Assembly (NCBI GenBank): GCA_964036275.1
Contig: OZ038437.1
Span: 5,490,804 to 5,554,803 of the forward strand
DNA length: 64,000 nt
Direction of reading: 5' to 3'
DNA from: Litoditis marina
Lineage: Eukaryota > Nematoda > Chromadorea > Rhabditida > Rhabditidae
Positions 11,606 through 23,803 of the stretch are shown in pieces; positions within the stretch are counted from its first letter, which is position 1, and the number at the start of each line of letters is the position of its first letter. The notes beneath the pieces were generated by a model. The model searched no databases. It had not been told where the DNA came from and saw only the letters and a program-made list of their open reading frames with translations. Both the position numbers and the translations under genes were made by a program.

Positions 11606-13046
11606 TTACTACAATGTGACTACTGTCTTGGTTGTAATTGTATGAATAAAAAGACACAGGTTGAAATAGTTGCTGTAAACAGATTACTATTAGAAATATA
11701 CTATTATACAGTATACGTAAGTAAACGTGTAGGTCTCTATGAGCGAGGTTAGTAGAATAAAAGACTGAATTAGAGAAATCGCCAAGTTTGCTCGTACACA
11801 GAAACGATAAGGATGATGGTTTATAGTTTGAACCTTGTGTGTTTGAGTAAACAATTATGGAGTGAGCAATAAAATAATTGTATTCAAAACTATATGTTTA
11901 GTAAAACGGTAGAGCCGATATTCTGTCATTTTTGAAAACTAGAGCCCAGCCACGAACAGAGGGTCCTGCGTGAAAATGGCTTGTTTTCTATAGCTATCGC
12001 TGTTACGTAGTCGGAATAATACATTAAACGTGATAGAGATCCGTTTTAAGTAGGATTAGTCATATTGATCGGAATTATGTTAAGCCAACGGACTTTAGTG
12101 GTCCAGTAGTTTAGTCTTTGTCATACGTTAGCTTTCACAAAATCAAAAAAAAATGTAAGTGTTAAATGCACATTGTTCAATGTAGATTATGTAAAATGCC
12201 ACTGCGGTCCTCAGATATAGAACATTATACATTGTTGGTTAGTAACGATAATCTACGACGCCGTGTCACCACCCATTCAACTCGTCGCCTAAAAGTGTAT
12301 TCCGTTCCGTTTGAGTTGATCAACGGAAACGTTTAGAAGACAACAGTATTATGATGCTGCGTACAGACTACAAGCTATAGATACACAATTTTCACGCAGT
12401 TTTATCATTCCTAAACAAGAACGAGATATAGGAGAAATCATACAAACGAGAAACTAGGAAGCAGAAAGTGAACGACAATTCAGTTTGAACAGTTCTCGCT
12501 ACAAACTATAAATTAAAGAATCCGTCCCGCGTTAATTTTCACTTTTGAGTTAACAATCTGACCCTATGGCAAATGAGACACCATCATCAAAAATATATAC
12601 TTTTATATCCCTATCTTGCTTCGTTTTCTGAGAAAAGAAGCTTACGTAATGACACCGAGAGGGGGGTTGCGTGGGTATGCTCAAAATAGCCGATAGAAGT
12701 GCAAAAATGATTTTAAAACACTCTATCACATACGAAAACACAATTAGAGACCACAAAATGGAAATATATCTGGATGTAAATGAACCAAGTCAAGTTGCGT
12801 CACAGTGAAAATGTTCATGTCCCCTCCTTTATTGCTTGATGTTATGCGAATTTTACAAATTTTCCATCACAAAGTTTTTTCATGGTCCATGGGATAACAT
12901 TGAGAAACTTTCTTGAGCTTTTGAAATGTTTTGTGAAATTGAAATTATAGAGGAACGGTTTCTTTAGGTGAGAGTTGAAACTAGATGATTATACTTGCAC
13001 AAAACGCAGTGTATACGGAATGTGATTAAACAAGTTTAGATTACAG
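11606..13046. other. No gene recognised
   Basis: No exon-like block, RNA gene or clear element terminus is seen. Confidence 0.4.
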
Positions 13047-13158
13047 CCATATATACATGTTAAACACAGCAGAACTCAGAAACGTGCAATTCTAAAGTAC
13101 ACGGTTTCTCATTAGAATACATCTTTACGTGACTATTCACTTTACTTCTACTATATAC
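13047..13158 (+). mobile_element. M1 MITE copy
   Basis: Contains ACATGTTAAACACAGCAGAA and ends with ACTTCTACTATATAC. The left terminus is shortened relative to other copies. Confidence 0.65.
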
Positions 13159-13394
13159 ATTTAGTGATAAGAGGCGTCGACCCAAAGTCTTCAGGCTGAA
13201 TCGTCGCCCACTCCAGCACGAAGGGCGAGTTTCTACGACGCTGTGTCGCCGCCCACTGAACTCTCTGCCCGGAAAGTTTTTCCTTTCCGTTTCCTTGAAT
13301 CCATGTTTCCGATGTTTTCGCCCGAAACTAATTGGAAAAGTGTGCGGTTGAGACAATTTTCGCCGGCGGCCGACGCCAATTGGTATGCGCCGTC

Positions 13395-13860
13395 GTCATT
13401 GCGATAATTAGCGTCGTCGCAACTCAGACGGTGACGTCATTCGGGAGAATCGAGGTAAACACTTCTCAGATTCAGAATCGGGTTCAAAAACTGACGTTAG
13501 TCATCAGAAAAACAAGGAAGTTCGGAATTCACAGCCAGAAAAACGGAGTTGGAGTTTTAGAGAATCATAATATCAGGTCGTGAACGAGAATTTTGAAACA
13601 TTGTCGTGAATCATCAATCTATCAGCCAGAAGGGTGAGTTGGAGGAGACTTGAGGGGCGTGGTTTCGCACATATAGCGTCGTCGCAAATCAGACGATAAG
13701 GTCATTCAGGAAAGGTAAACACTTCTGAGATTCAGAATCAGGTTCACAAATTGACGTTAGTCATCAGAAAAGAGAGGAAGTTCTGTAAAGTCAGTAAAGT
13801 CGACGTAAACATTTCCCAGAATTAGGTTTGACAATTGACATTAGTCACGACGAGGTGAGG
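13395..13860. repeat. Imperfect tandem duplication, about 275-bp period
   Basis: The block AGCGTCGTCGCAACTCAGAC...TTGACGTTAGTCATCAGAAA at about 13408-13510 is repeated at about 13674-13770. A third, more decayed trace (GACGTAAACATTTCCCAGAA) lies near 13801. No coding sequence is recognised. Confidence 0.65.
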
Positions 13861-14175
13861 TCGAACAATTGATGAGGTCCACATGAACCGTGTTTGATCT
13901 ACAATTTACGAGATCTACAATTTACGAGGACCACTTGAGTTGGCATGGTGATTACCATATTTATGAATTATCCACCTCATGTAAGACTTGAACAGGGCCC
14001 AAAAATTCAGGAGGCGCAAACTTTAACCACTGTACCAACCTATAACCATGTTGTCGACCAATATGTATATGTTCTTACACAGCACATATTGCGGTATACA
14101 GCAAACTCTCGCAATTATTCGAGCGAAAACATTAATACAGCTCACTGATGCATATCACCACCCTTTAAGGACAGT

Positions 14176-14278
14176 TATAGTGGGCGCCGAATTTATAAAT
14201 TCTGACTCTCACCGGAACTGAATCTGCGAGCCAAAGATTCGTAGCCGGCCGCTAACCACTAAGCTATTGGAGTACATA
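14176..14278 (-). mobile_element. tRNA-like TIR element, partial, minus strand
   Basis: Reading on the minus strand: A-box-like TTAGTGGTTAGCGGCC, then ATCTTTGGCTCGCAGATTCA in the B-box position (degenerate), ending GCGCCCACTATA. Only the tRNA-like half is present. Confidence 0.65.
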
Positions 14279-14283
14279 TTACA

Positions 14284-15833
14284 TGACTATTTTTCTATTC
14301 TAGACTATTTGTAACACCAAACTCAAAATGTTTGATAGGATTGTACAAATCTTTTGTATTGCCTATTCTTGAGTATGGGTCGACTGTATGGAGTCCTTAC
14401 CTCAAAAAAGACATTTCATGCATTTAAAACGTTCAACGTACTTTTACTCGAATACTCTACTGTAAACTGAACAGAGTCTCACCAAGAAACGCACCTTCAT
14501 ACGAAAATCGATTAAACATGTTCAAACTAGAGTACCTAGCTGCGAGAAAAGTAAAAATAGACCTGTTCAATTTCAAACAAATTTTGGAAATTAGGTCACC
14601 TTTAAAATTTTCCAACTTTTTTTTTGTTTTGCGCCTAATCGGAGGCCGGACTAGTCGATTTGAAGTTCAAATAGACTTCACCAAATTCAATCCATACTAT
14701 CACTCGTATTTTATGAGAGTTAGTCGTTGGTCCAGTTTCCTACCTGTGTCATTCTATCGTACGACCATGTCTGTTACTGAACAGCGAGAGTTTCTCTCCA
14801 AGATAAAAGTGTTATGATTTGATAAATTTATTCTATTTGAAATTTCAGTTATTGCTTTTCCTGTCAAGTCATGGTTCCCGTTCTCTGTCCAAGAATATGC
14901 AGTCCCCAAAGAAAACTCCTGTTCTATTCTCAAGTCAAGAAAATGATATGGTCATGATAGTGGTTGTGGCACTACAAAAAACTATCGCCGCTAACCTCTA
15001 TAAGCAATCGAACTCGATATCAAATCATTCTATTTATTCCAGCTATATCACAGTGTGTACTGATTGAACGATTGATTGTACTGCCCCGTCTCATTTCATT
15101 TATAGTCCTAGAGGGAGAGTTTGGGTGCAGCATGTTCTCGTTAGAGGGTAAAACTGTTCGAAAGTTCTCTATCACTACTTCCTAGGTATATAGGTGGTCA
15201 CAAATGTCATTTTTGTCGTATTAGGTAAAATTGGACGACATTCGTGTCTATAATGTGTTAGAGGAGTTGCTGTCCGCTGTATCTCTGATCTACGAAATTG
15301 TTGAGGGATAAGTGGACAACGTTGCTTACCTACCGAAGATCGACATGGGAGCGCATTGTTGGATGCATGATCGAAGTACTTCAAATGATCGATTAAATGA
15401 TCGAAGTACTTTATTGCCGAGATACATGACTGACCTTCACACCCTCAAAAACAACACCAATGAATCGCCTCCTTGTTACTAAAACTTTGTGACCACTTAT
15501 CTCTTCATTCTGACGCATGACACAACCAACATTCATACAGTCTTCATCTAAGAAAACGCGCTAATCTGAATGATCTCTTCAAAAACAAATGTTCATATTT
15601 GGCCATCAGTATTGTCCTACAAACTTCCTGGTACAATCATCGTTTCAATTGTGCAGTACTGCAACTGCAACAGTGCGTATTATACAATCAGCGCGTAACA
15701 GAGTAAACAATACTCTACATTTTATTCTTTCTCCTAAATCTACAATTATAGTTTGTAGTGCCACATATACCAATGTGAAAAGACACGTGTTCAATCGCGA
15801 ATAAACATTCTATTCTATTCTATTCTATTCATA
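14284..15833 (+). pseudogene. LINE 3' fragment (RT C-terminus and 3' UTR), 5'-truncated
   Basis: Broken frames match the C-terminal part of the LINE RT found at 57919-58668 on the minus strand. Shared stretches are PILEYGS(T)VWSPYLKKDI, RILYCKLNRVSPRNAPSYEN and RLNMFKLEYLAARKVKIDL. A non-coding tail follows (GTGGCACTACAAAAAACTAT; GTCACAAATGTCATTTTTGTC). It ends CACGTGTTCAATCGCGAATA, AACATTC and a (TATTC)n run at about 15806-15831. That tandem-repeat tail is characteristic of CR1/jockey-like non-LTR elements. Frameshifts in the coding part make it non-functional. Confidence 0.8.
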
Positions 15834-15926
15834 ACGGGCAGGTTTTGGCATCGAAGACATATTTGCGTACATAGCGGAAAGTGAGATATACATTACCCTC
15901 TCGCCTTTCCGTTGGCAACGACTATA
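15834..15926 (-). mobile_element. tRNA-like TIR element, 5' half only, minus strand
   Basis: On the minus strand it starts TATAGTCGTTGCCAACGGAA and continues through GGCGAGAGGGTAATGTATAT to ATCGATGCC-type sequence. It abuts the repeat tail of the preceding LINE. The tRNA-like half is absent. Confidence 0.7.
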
Positions 15927-16231
15927 ATCTACGGTTCACATCGATGCCATATAGATGTGTATGATTCAGAACAGAGTTTGAAGCAGATGATATAGGACGT
16001 ACACAAACGTATTTATTCTAATATAAAGTCTTTTGTTGCCCATGTCAAAAGATACATGCGAGGTACACGTTTCCAAAAATCAGAAACCCGTTCAGAACGT
16101 ACAATTTTTCGTCATCAGAAACAAGAAGTTGAGAAAAAACTAATATACATTGGAATTTACATGTTAAGTTGATGTTACACGTGTATAATCAAGGAGCGTT
16201 AAGCAAAGCAAACGAAGAACTGGCTCGTAAC

Positions 16232-16414
16232 AGTCCGTCCAGCCTCATAAGAAGTTCATATGAATTTCTCATGAGAATCTCATAAACACCTCATGTGCTA
16301 CTCGTGAACCTCTAACGTTGTAGCATAGAAATCAATAAAATCTCATCAGCAGTTCTTGAGAGATGTCGCTCATGAGGTATCTTATGAAGTTTTTGGGGGA
16401 TTGCTAGCGCGCCT
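16232..16414. mobile_element. GGCGGC/TCATGAG MITE copy
   Basis: Contains CTCATAAGAAGTTCATATGA and CTCATGAGAATCTCATAA and ends GGATTGCTAGCGCGCCTG. It is a diverged member of the family at 7101-7281. Confidence 0.6.
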
Positions 16415-17930
16415 GCAAGTGTACAAATCATGCGCCCGTCGGTTGAACTTTCGCGAACTTCGAACCGAACGTAGTTTTCAAATTGCACCAAAACAAAAAT
16501 AACAGATTGAGTACATTCCATGGCTAGCAAGTATGAATGACTCTGTACATATTCCAAAATTTACCTCTATCGATAGAATACAATTATAATCACAAATTGA
16601 AATTCTATTGCGATAGAATAGATATTCTGTTATTTCAATGAAGAATCAGTTGTCGTTCGAGATCCGAAATCTTAGCGAATATGATGTTTCTGCAACCCTC
16701 AACGGTTTACAAAAAAAGTGAGAATAGAGATTAGCTCAACGTAAATCTTGGTTTAGACCGAATTTTCGACACAGAAATTCGTCATAAGATTTCAAAAGAA
16801 GTAAAAAAAAACTTCAGATCATGGAAAGTTACAAATCTGACGTTCTGATTGCGGCTTGATGCGAATCAATTACGGAAAGGGATTGGTCAATAATGCAACA
16901 AAGTACGAAAAGTGCTCAAAATATAAGAGATCAATAAAAACTGTAAAAGTGTCGTTTCGAGTTTTTCCTGAGTTTATTCGCCGTGAAATATGATCTGATA
17001 TCGAAGTTAAACAAACTTCAATTTTTATGAAACTTGAAAATAGAGCCGTGTCGGGCGGATGCCCTGAGGGAGTTGCCTACAATTAGGCAATGAACGGTGG
17101 CAGATTAGGCGCCACTCGCTCTAATTAGCCGAATTAGGCGCGAAGGAGGAGGCTATTTCAAGCATGTCCGACACGATTGTTGCCAACTTGATGCCATATG
17201 TAAGAGTATCCGATCGAACAGTTACCATTCTCATTAGTTACTTGGGCACGAAGTCGTCATTCTGAGCGAACGAGACACGGTTGTTGCCATTTTGACGCCG
17301 CGTGCAAAAACACTCATACGTCAACCTGCGTATTGGTTTTCTACGTTATTTCACATCACTCATATCAAGAAAAAGAAAAGTTAGGGAAAAACACATGAAA
17401 CCCTGGTTGGAAACATGATAAAATGCGTCTCCAGTTTTCGCACGTTTGTTTCACATTAATCTTACCAAGAAGAAGAATAGGTCGAGAGAAATAACGCGTG
17501 AAACACTGATAGGAAACATCCTCTCACCCTCTCTGCGTCTCTCGTATACCACACTACTTCACACTTGGCACCCCTCAATCCAACTATAAAAATTAGACGC
17601 TAAGAAGGAGGCTATTTCGAGCATGTCCTGTACGATTGTCGCACACCTTATTCCATATGTAAAAGTATCCCGGTGCCCAGAAATCAACCTGATTGGTTTT
17701 CGCACGTTATTTCACAATAATTGTATCAAGGAAAAGAACAAGTCAAGGGAATGAACGGGTGAAACACTGATAGGAAACAACATATAACCCTCTCTGCGTC
17801 TCCTGTTTTTCACTCTCTTTCACGCCTGACGCCACTCGCAATAAGTCAGTAAACAGTACACGGCGCAAACTAGTATTCTCGATTATGCCTGTGACCCCGT
17901 ACGCACAATTTTCCCATCTTGTTTCTTCAT
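16415..17930. repeat. No gene; imperfect long tandem repeats from about 17100
   Basis: 16415-17040 shows nothing recognisable. From about 17100 a block of several hundred bases repeats imperfectly. GAAGGAGGAGGCTATTTCAA at about 17141 matches AAGAAGGAGGCTATTTCGAG at about 17603. TTGGTTTTCTACGTTATTTC at about 17333 matches TTGGTTTTCGCACGTTATTTC at about 17693. AACACTGATAGGAAAC recurs at about 17502 and 17762. CCTCTCTGCGTCTC occurs in each period. Confidence 0.6.
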
Positions 17931-18127
17931 TATAGTCGTCGCCAACAGAAAGGCGGGAGGGTACTGTATATCTCACTTCCCTCTATGAGAGCACACATGC
18001 ATTCTATCCCACAACTTGTATATTACGTACACTAATAGCGCAGTGGTTAGCCAGCTGCTACGAATCTTTTACTCGCAGGGTCGATTCCGGTGAAAGAAAG
18101 AAATTTGTAGATTTGGCACTCACTATA
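17931..18127 (+). mobile_element. tRNA-like TIR element, full length, 197 bp
   Basis: A complete copy. It opens TATAGTCGTCGCCAACAGAA and GGCGGGAGGGTACTGTATAT, then has a variable middle, an A-box-like TAGCGCAGTGG, a B-box-like GGGTCGATTCC and the terminal AGATTTGGCACTCACTATA. TATAGT and ACTATA at the two ends are short inverted repeats. The internal boxes match the split RNA polymerase III promoter of tRNA genes. Confidence 0.85.
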
Positions 18128-18979
18128 CCACACTCTTTCATGTGTGGCGCAAACAATGCACATAAAATAGTGATAAGGAAACATGCTAATGAAAAACAAA
18201 TGTAATTGTGTTATGAGAAGTCGCAGAGCTTTATCAGCTCGCAGCTGAACCCATACGCCACCGTTGTCTAGTTGTTTATAACGTCATATTTGCGCTTTGT
18301 TGGAAATTTATAATTAGTTTATTATTAGTCTTCTATTCAAATATGTTTGGACAAATAGAAGAGCCTACAGAGTACGTAAGCTAGAACATCCTGACACCTA
18401 AAAGTTGAATGTTAACATTCGTTAGTGGGCAGTTTTATGGGGGGGGGGGAAGTTTTACACACCTAGCAATCTTTAACAATCGTCACCCGCCGGATTCCTA
18501 GTCAGAACGGAGCCAAAACACCACATGACTAATTCAAGGTGAAACGAGCGACTTGGTGAGGGGGGGGGGGGGGCTAAAAGTAAAACGTTCCCCGTTCCCG
18601 TCTCAGACCTGCCAGTCCGCTATAGCTTTCCGACGCCCGCAATTTCATTACGGTATTAGTATGCGGCATGTAAGAAGCTGCCTAATTAGATTTCCGACCC
18701 TAAAAATAGAAGAACGCATTCCCTTTTTGAGTAGGTCGATTGGTTTCTCAGAATGGGCATCGTAGATCAAAAAATCTAGTGGTTACAGAAATCTAGGGTG
18801 AACGACGTAGTTTGTTTGGAATGGGTTGATTTCTATCAAAAATTAGCCGAACTGGTAGCATTGACGTGTCTAGGGCAATTACTTTTGAGCTAGGATTTTA
18901 GCGAGAAAACGAGATAGTAAGGTTTGAGCAAAGTAACAGGGTTAAAAACAGCTTTAAGTTGAAAAAACAGAAATTCTGG
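18128..18979. other. No gene; homopolymer G runs
   Basis: G runs lie near 18440 and 18560. GAGTACGTAAGCTAGAACATCC at about 18369 resembles one terminus of the hairpin MITE at 28362-28532. No coding feature is recognised. Confidence 0.4.
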
Positions 18980-19112
18980 CAGTATACTAGAAGAGATTTG
19001 ATTAGTCACGTGAAGTTAAAATGTATTGAGGTATCGTGCACTTTCTCATTGCACGTTTCTGTGTCATTGTGTTCTAGCATGTTTCACGTGACTGTGTAAT
19101 TGACTCACAGTA
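18980..19112 (-). mobile_element. M1 MITE copy, reverse orientation
   Basis: AGTATACTAGAAGAGATTTG at one end and GTTTCACGTGACTGTGTAAT near the other match the M1 family in reverse. Confidence 0.7.
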
Positions 19113-19238
19113 GAGTGTTTTCGTTTTCAAAAATTTAGTAAGAAATCATTAGACATGTAGAAATCCTGAAGAATTTAATGTCAACGGCTTCCTCACAATT
19201 GGAAAACAGTCCGAAAAGTTTTTTTTACACTACTCTAG

Positions 19239-19354
19239 GGCCGTATGCATGAAACATCCCGGGCCGGGTTGGGATGCTATCCCGAGCTGAATTGGCCGGG
19301 AAATAGCTCGGGATAGCATCCCGACCCGGCCCGGGATGTTTCATGCATACGGCC
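19239..19354. mobile_element. Near-perfect foldback MITE, 116 bp
   Basis: The left arm is GGCCGTATGCATGAAACATC + CCGGGCCGGGTTGGGATGCT + ATCCCGAGCT. The right arm is its reverse complement with almost no mismatches, around a loop of about 16 nt (GAATTGGCCGGGAAAT). Arms of about 50 bp at this identity suggest a very recent insertion or strong arm homogenisation. Confidence 0.85.
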
Positions 19355-20970
19355 TCTGATATACAGATCATATTTGATCAGCAATTTGTCTCTACTTGTT
19401 CGAAAACAGAGTTGCTCAACGCAGCTATACAAGAACATAAACAATGAAAATAGTAGTTTCTAAGTTAATAACTTTTGCTGAAAACTACAAAAAACTGATG
19501 TATTAAGGGAAGAATAAATTTTGAATAATTGGATCGTTGACACTAATTTATTCTGCTGTACAATTGCGTAGCTGCACATAAAATGCACGTATTCGTCAAA
19601 CATATACTGCTAGCAAAGTCACGTAAACGTGAAGACCATATACGACTATGATATAAATATGAATTAAAAAAGTCATTCAAAAACAGTGTTGAATGACAAA
19701 ACAAAATTTCTAATATTTTCTATTCTGTGAGTTCACGAAGATCCAAAAATAAAATATCAGATTTACGTTACCAAGATCCATTAATTATATTTTGTACAAA
19801 CCGTTAGAGAAGTAAAATTACCAATTCGATCAATTACAAGAAAAGGAACAATTTAAAAATAGTTAGCAAAAATTCCCTCGTGTCGTACTGTTAGAATCTA
19901 GTTTGTTTCCAATTAATGGGCTCAAAAGTTTAACTTTTGCACTGGCCTTAAAAACGACATGTCGCTTGAAAATTTCAATTTACTTTGATCGGACCAACAC
20001 ATTTTATTTTCAGGAACGCATTTTGTTTACAAAATGCTCGAGAATCAAACTACGAATAATAATAAAAACGTTATAAATTTGTAGTCTTCCACACTTTTGG
20101 TACAGTGGTCTCGAAATACAAAGAGTATGGGTTGTAGTTCCTTTCACACATATATAGCTTGCTATAATTCTCAATGTCCGTTTTTACTTGATGTTGTTAT
20201 GAAGATACCTACTTGCAAATTAGAATTATTGGATTTGTTTTCAATTTTTCCTGCAATGAGAATACTTATGAATGATAGTAGGGCTTTTCAAATGATTAAA
20301 TGGAGACTCCAAATAAATAACTTTCAAAACTAGAATACTCTCAGAAATGCAAGCGGGTTTTTTGAGTTTTTGGGTGGTCGTAAATTTGAGATGCCAAACC
20401 CGCAAGGGTGTGATTTAGCATGCGACCCACACTCTGCTTTGAGCACATTGCAACAAAACAACAGAATTTGTGATCATTTTGCAAAACCAATAGTTTTGCA
20501 TCAAAAAAGACGAGAGATTAAAGTTTTGTTTAAAAAATCATTTTTCACCAAGAAATAGCCAAATCTGTATTAAAAAAAATCCATTTCACAAAAATTATCA
20601 AATGAATGATTGGTAGAAAAATATAATTTTGCATCAAGAAATGGCAAAATTAATGATTTGTGTCAAAGAACCAAGTTCACCTGCCAACATGAATGTTTTT
20701 CTGGACTATTTGAAACAAACAAGAAATGAAAGTATAGTCGACATTCCTACTGAGACTCCTACAGTATACATTTGAAGTTTCCCATGTTAGATTTCTAGTT
20801 TGAACATTGACTTTGCGAATTTTCTCGAAACTCTCCTTGTGGTAGGGAAACTGAATCATGAAAGAAATTTTTGTTTTTCATTTCGATGAGATATACTTCA
20901 TTCTAACGCACTGAAGGTTCTGTAATCTTACGGTAGGAGTCTTTGTAGGAATGAGAGAAGGCTATATAGA
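19355..20970. other. AT-rich, no gene recognised
   Basis: Contains only short open stretches without recognisable motifs. Near 20540-20670 there are loosely repeated CAAAAAATCATTTTTCAC / CATCAAGAAATGGC-type phrases. Confidence 0.4.
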
Positions 20971-21123
20971 GTGGTCAACCAATTTCAAAAATTCAAATCA
21001 ATTCCGATTTTCTCTTAACAAAAATCAATTCAATTCAATTCTTAGGAATTGGTTTCACTCAAGAACCAATTGAATTCAATTCTTCTCAATTTCAATTCCA
21101 ATTTAATTCAATTCCTTAACCAC
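20971..21123. mobile_element. AATTC/AATTG-rich inverted element
   Basis: The ends are GTGGTCAACCAATT on the left and AATTCCTTAACCAC on the right. The body is built almost entirely of overlapping CAATTCAATT and CAATTCCAATT phrases. A longer relative lies at 23296-23654. The shared terminus GTGGTTAA suggests a short-TIR element whose interior is a diverged simple repeat. Confidence 0.6.
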
Positions 21124-21509
21124 CCTAAGGCATATGAAGACGTCAAGAAATTTGGGACAACATTACCTGACAGCAACTTATGACGTTTTTTAGAAATTTA
21201 GAGAGAAAAACCAACACTGAGAGCAAGTTTTAATATTTCAAAAGAGTTTTGTTGATTAGAACAAACATCAGTGAAGTATCAAAACAATTTATACATTTAA
21301 AAGGGATAAAATATTTAAGTGAAGACTTTGAACGTTTGAATGAATTTCGTTAATCAATGAAACATTTAACATTTAAAATGAATTTTGTTGATTAATATAA
21401 AACATTTCAGTGAAGACTATGGTAGTCGAGGAAGACGTATCATGCCAATTTGGCTGAACGTTTAATTCATCAAATTCAAGTGGCAGCCTCGGCTTACATG
21501 GACAGATTA

Positions 21510-21556
21510 GTATGCAGGAGAGGAGGTAGAGAGAGAAAAATAGAATGAACAATGAG

Positions 21557-21609
<53 letters not shown>

Positions 21610-21870
21610 GGGGGAGAGAAAGACTGAGAGGGGTAGAGAAATAAGAAAGAGTGGAAGACAAAAAGAGAGGGGAGCGAAAGAAAGTAGAGGGGGTAGAGGG
21701 AATGAGATAGGAGAGAAAGAGAAAGAGAGAGGGGAAGATATGAGAGAGAGCATGAGAGAGAGGGACGGGAGAAATATAGAAAGGGGGAAGAGAGAAACAG
21801 AGAAGGAGCGAGAAAGAGAAAAATATATAGAGAGAAAACGAAACGAGAGAAGAGAGGGGTAGAGGCAGAG
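21510..21870. repeat. Polypurine (GA-rich) tract
   Basis: About 360 bp almost free of pyrimidines on the plus strand. A pure (GA)n core lies at 21557-21603 and degrades into GGGAGA/GAAAGA mixtures. The long open frames here in several phases are low-complexity artefacts. Confidence 0.9.
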
Positions 21871-22087
21871 AAAAGGAAAGTGCAACCAGAAAGCCCATAT
21901 TTGGACAAAAACGTGGAGTAGCAAAAAGACAAACACTTCTAGTCGATGCACGTCGTCTGCATATTCCACGCTCTCGCCCATGTCTGCGTCTCTTTGTTTC
22001 ACACACTCTCTCTCATTCCCAAGTATTTGGTGAAGGTGAACAATGATTCACAACAGAATGAGGATTTCGAAGAAAAAACATCAAACA

Positions 22088-22170
22088 TCCTGCAGTTCCA
22101 CATGTGAAAGAATGTGAAAAGTCACGTGTTGAATCACGCATAGATCTATTCTATTCTGTTGTATTCTATA
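22088..22170 (+). repeat. LINE 3' tail fragment
   Basis: CAGTTCCACATGTGAAAGAA, AAGTCACGTGTTGAATCACG and a final TCTATTCTATTCTGTTGTAT match the 3' end of the LINE at 14284-15833. Only the last 80 bp or so is present, as expected from extreme 5' truncation. Confidence 0.65.
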
Positions 22171-22989
22171 AACTTGGATATAGAAATAGGAGTATGGAGG
22201 CCTGGAAGATACCTTTCAAAGAATAGTGTTAAATAAGATGTAGTTGAGAGCTTCAAAGTGGAGCATTTTTAAGGACTCGTGAATACGAAATTTCCAATAG
22301 AAGTCTAATGTGGTTTGTGCTAGGCGGTACACTACAATGGAGCGGAGTTGTATTTATGACTTCACTAGGGGGGGGGGGTGACCTCTCATGGTTGCCAATC
22401 TAGAGTAAAGGTCAAAGAATAAGTAGAGACAACGGACTTAGGAGAGACGCAGAGTTGACAAGACAAGATATGTGCAGAAAAATGAAAAAGATCACGTGAA
22501 CAAAAGGGATCATTGTGTCATATTTGCGTTGCGTTTAACCGAATTCGAACGAAAATGTGTGCGTAACCAGTAAGAATTAGCAGCTCTCTAGAATTTTTCA
22601 AAAAGTTGTATAACACTTATCAAATACATTCGTAACGTATAGTATATGTTTGTTGAGCGGCAATTCACTTACCGGAAATATAGGGATTGGTCGAATCATA
22701 GCTTGATTTTCCAAAACACGTTTTTCACGTGAGAGGAACGTGATCAAACTACAAACAAAGGGCAACATCAATGATCGAAAATAGATCCCTATCTATTGTT
22801 TGAACATATTTAAACACTTTTTTGGTTCTTTTTAAGTTGGAAAATCGTCGAAAATCCGGCATTTCTGACCAATTGCATGTCAGTTTTTGATTTGAAAGAC
22901 GCAATCAGAAATTCACGAGAAAATGGATAGAATGAGCAATTGGGACGATAAAAGCAGATACAATATGCATAGGGAGAAACCCACCCACG

Positions 22990-23156
<167 letters not shown>

Positions 23157-23218
23157 AGTGATCGACTGGTTGTGTGCGCGTTAGCACTCAAAACACCATA
23201 GTTCGATCCCACTCGGCG
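23157..23218 (+). repeat. tRNA-like sequence with B box, second copy
   Basis: AGTGATCGACTGGTTGTGTG and AGTTCGATCCCACTCGG match the copy at 11543-11605 and directly adjoin the AG microsatellite. A short CCCATGCC simple repeat follows at about 23262-23292. Confidence 0.5.
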
Positions 23219-23295
23219 CGGTATCTTCATGGCGGACCGCATGAGCTGGTAATAAAGCTCACCCATGCCTACCCATACCCATGCCCATGCCTATG

Positions 23296-23654
23296 GTGGT
23301 TAAGGAATTGAATTGAATTGGAATTGGAATTGGAAGGAATTCAACTCAATTCCAAAAAATTGAGTTGAATTGAATTGGTTTTTGTTATAAGAAAATTGGA
23401 ATTGAATTGAATTGTTTTTTTGCCAGCCAGAAAAAAATGGAATTGAATTGAATTGGTTCACTTGAAAATTGATGAAAAAAAAGAAGAATTAGAATTGGTC
23501 CGAAATTTATTCAAAATTGGACTTTTAAACGTGTTGAAATCAACAGTTTCTTGGTTTTTTCTATTTTGTTCGAATGTATTTGTTGTGAAAAGCAACAGCA
23601 AAATGTTTACCGGCCTTTTTTTGAATTGAATTGATTTTTGGAATTGGTTAACCA
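23296..23654. mobile_element. AATTG-rich inverted element, long copy
   Basis: The termini are GTGGTTAAGGAATTG on the left and GAATTGGTTAACCAC on the right, an 8-bp perfect inverted end (GTGGTTAA/TTAACCAC). The interior is AATTGAATTGG-type repeats with an unrelated stretch at about 23480-23630. It is the long relative of 20971-21123. Confidence 0.65.
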
Positions 23655-23678
23655 CTCTACCACACACTGCCGACGACA

Positions 23679-23803
23679 TATACTGTTAGTCAATCGCACA
23701 GTCACATGTTAAACACAGCAGAACTCAGGAACGTGCAATGACAAAGTGCACGATGGCTCATTCGAATGCCAACTTTACGTGACTAGTCATTTACGTCTAC
23801 TAT
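23679..23803 (+). mobile_element. M1 MITE copy
   Basis: ATATACTGTTAGTCAATCGC at the left end, AACACAGCAGAACTCAGGAA inside, TTTACGTCTACTATG at the right. It lacks the CACGTGAAAC of longer copies. Confidence 0.75.

Noticed and set aside
13332..13583. Possible secreted protein (83 aa, hydrophobic start)
   Set aside because: The frame lies within an imperfect tandem repeat, has no supporting splice sites, and its duplicate unit does not keep the frame.
21373..22006. Long open frames of 105-209 aa in several phases
   Set aside because: They are produced by the GA-rich polypurine tract; the residues are runs of S/L/F or R/E with no domain.
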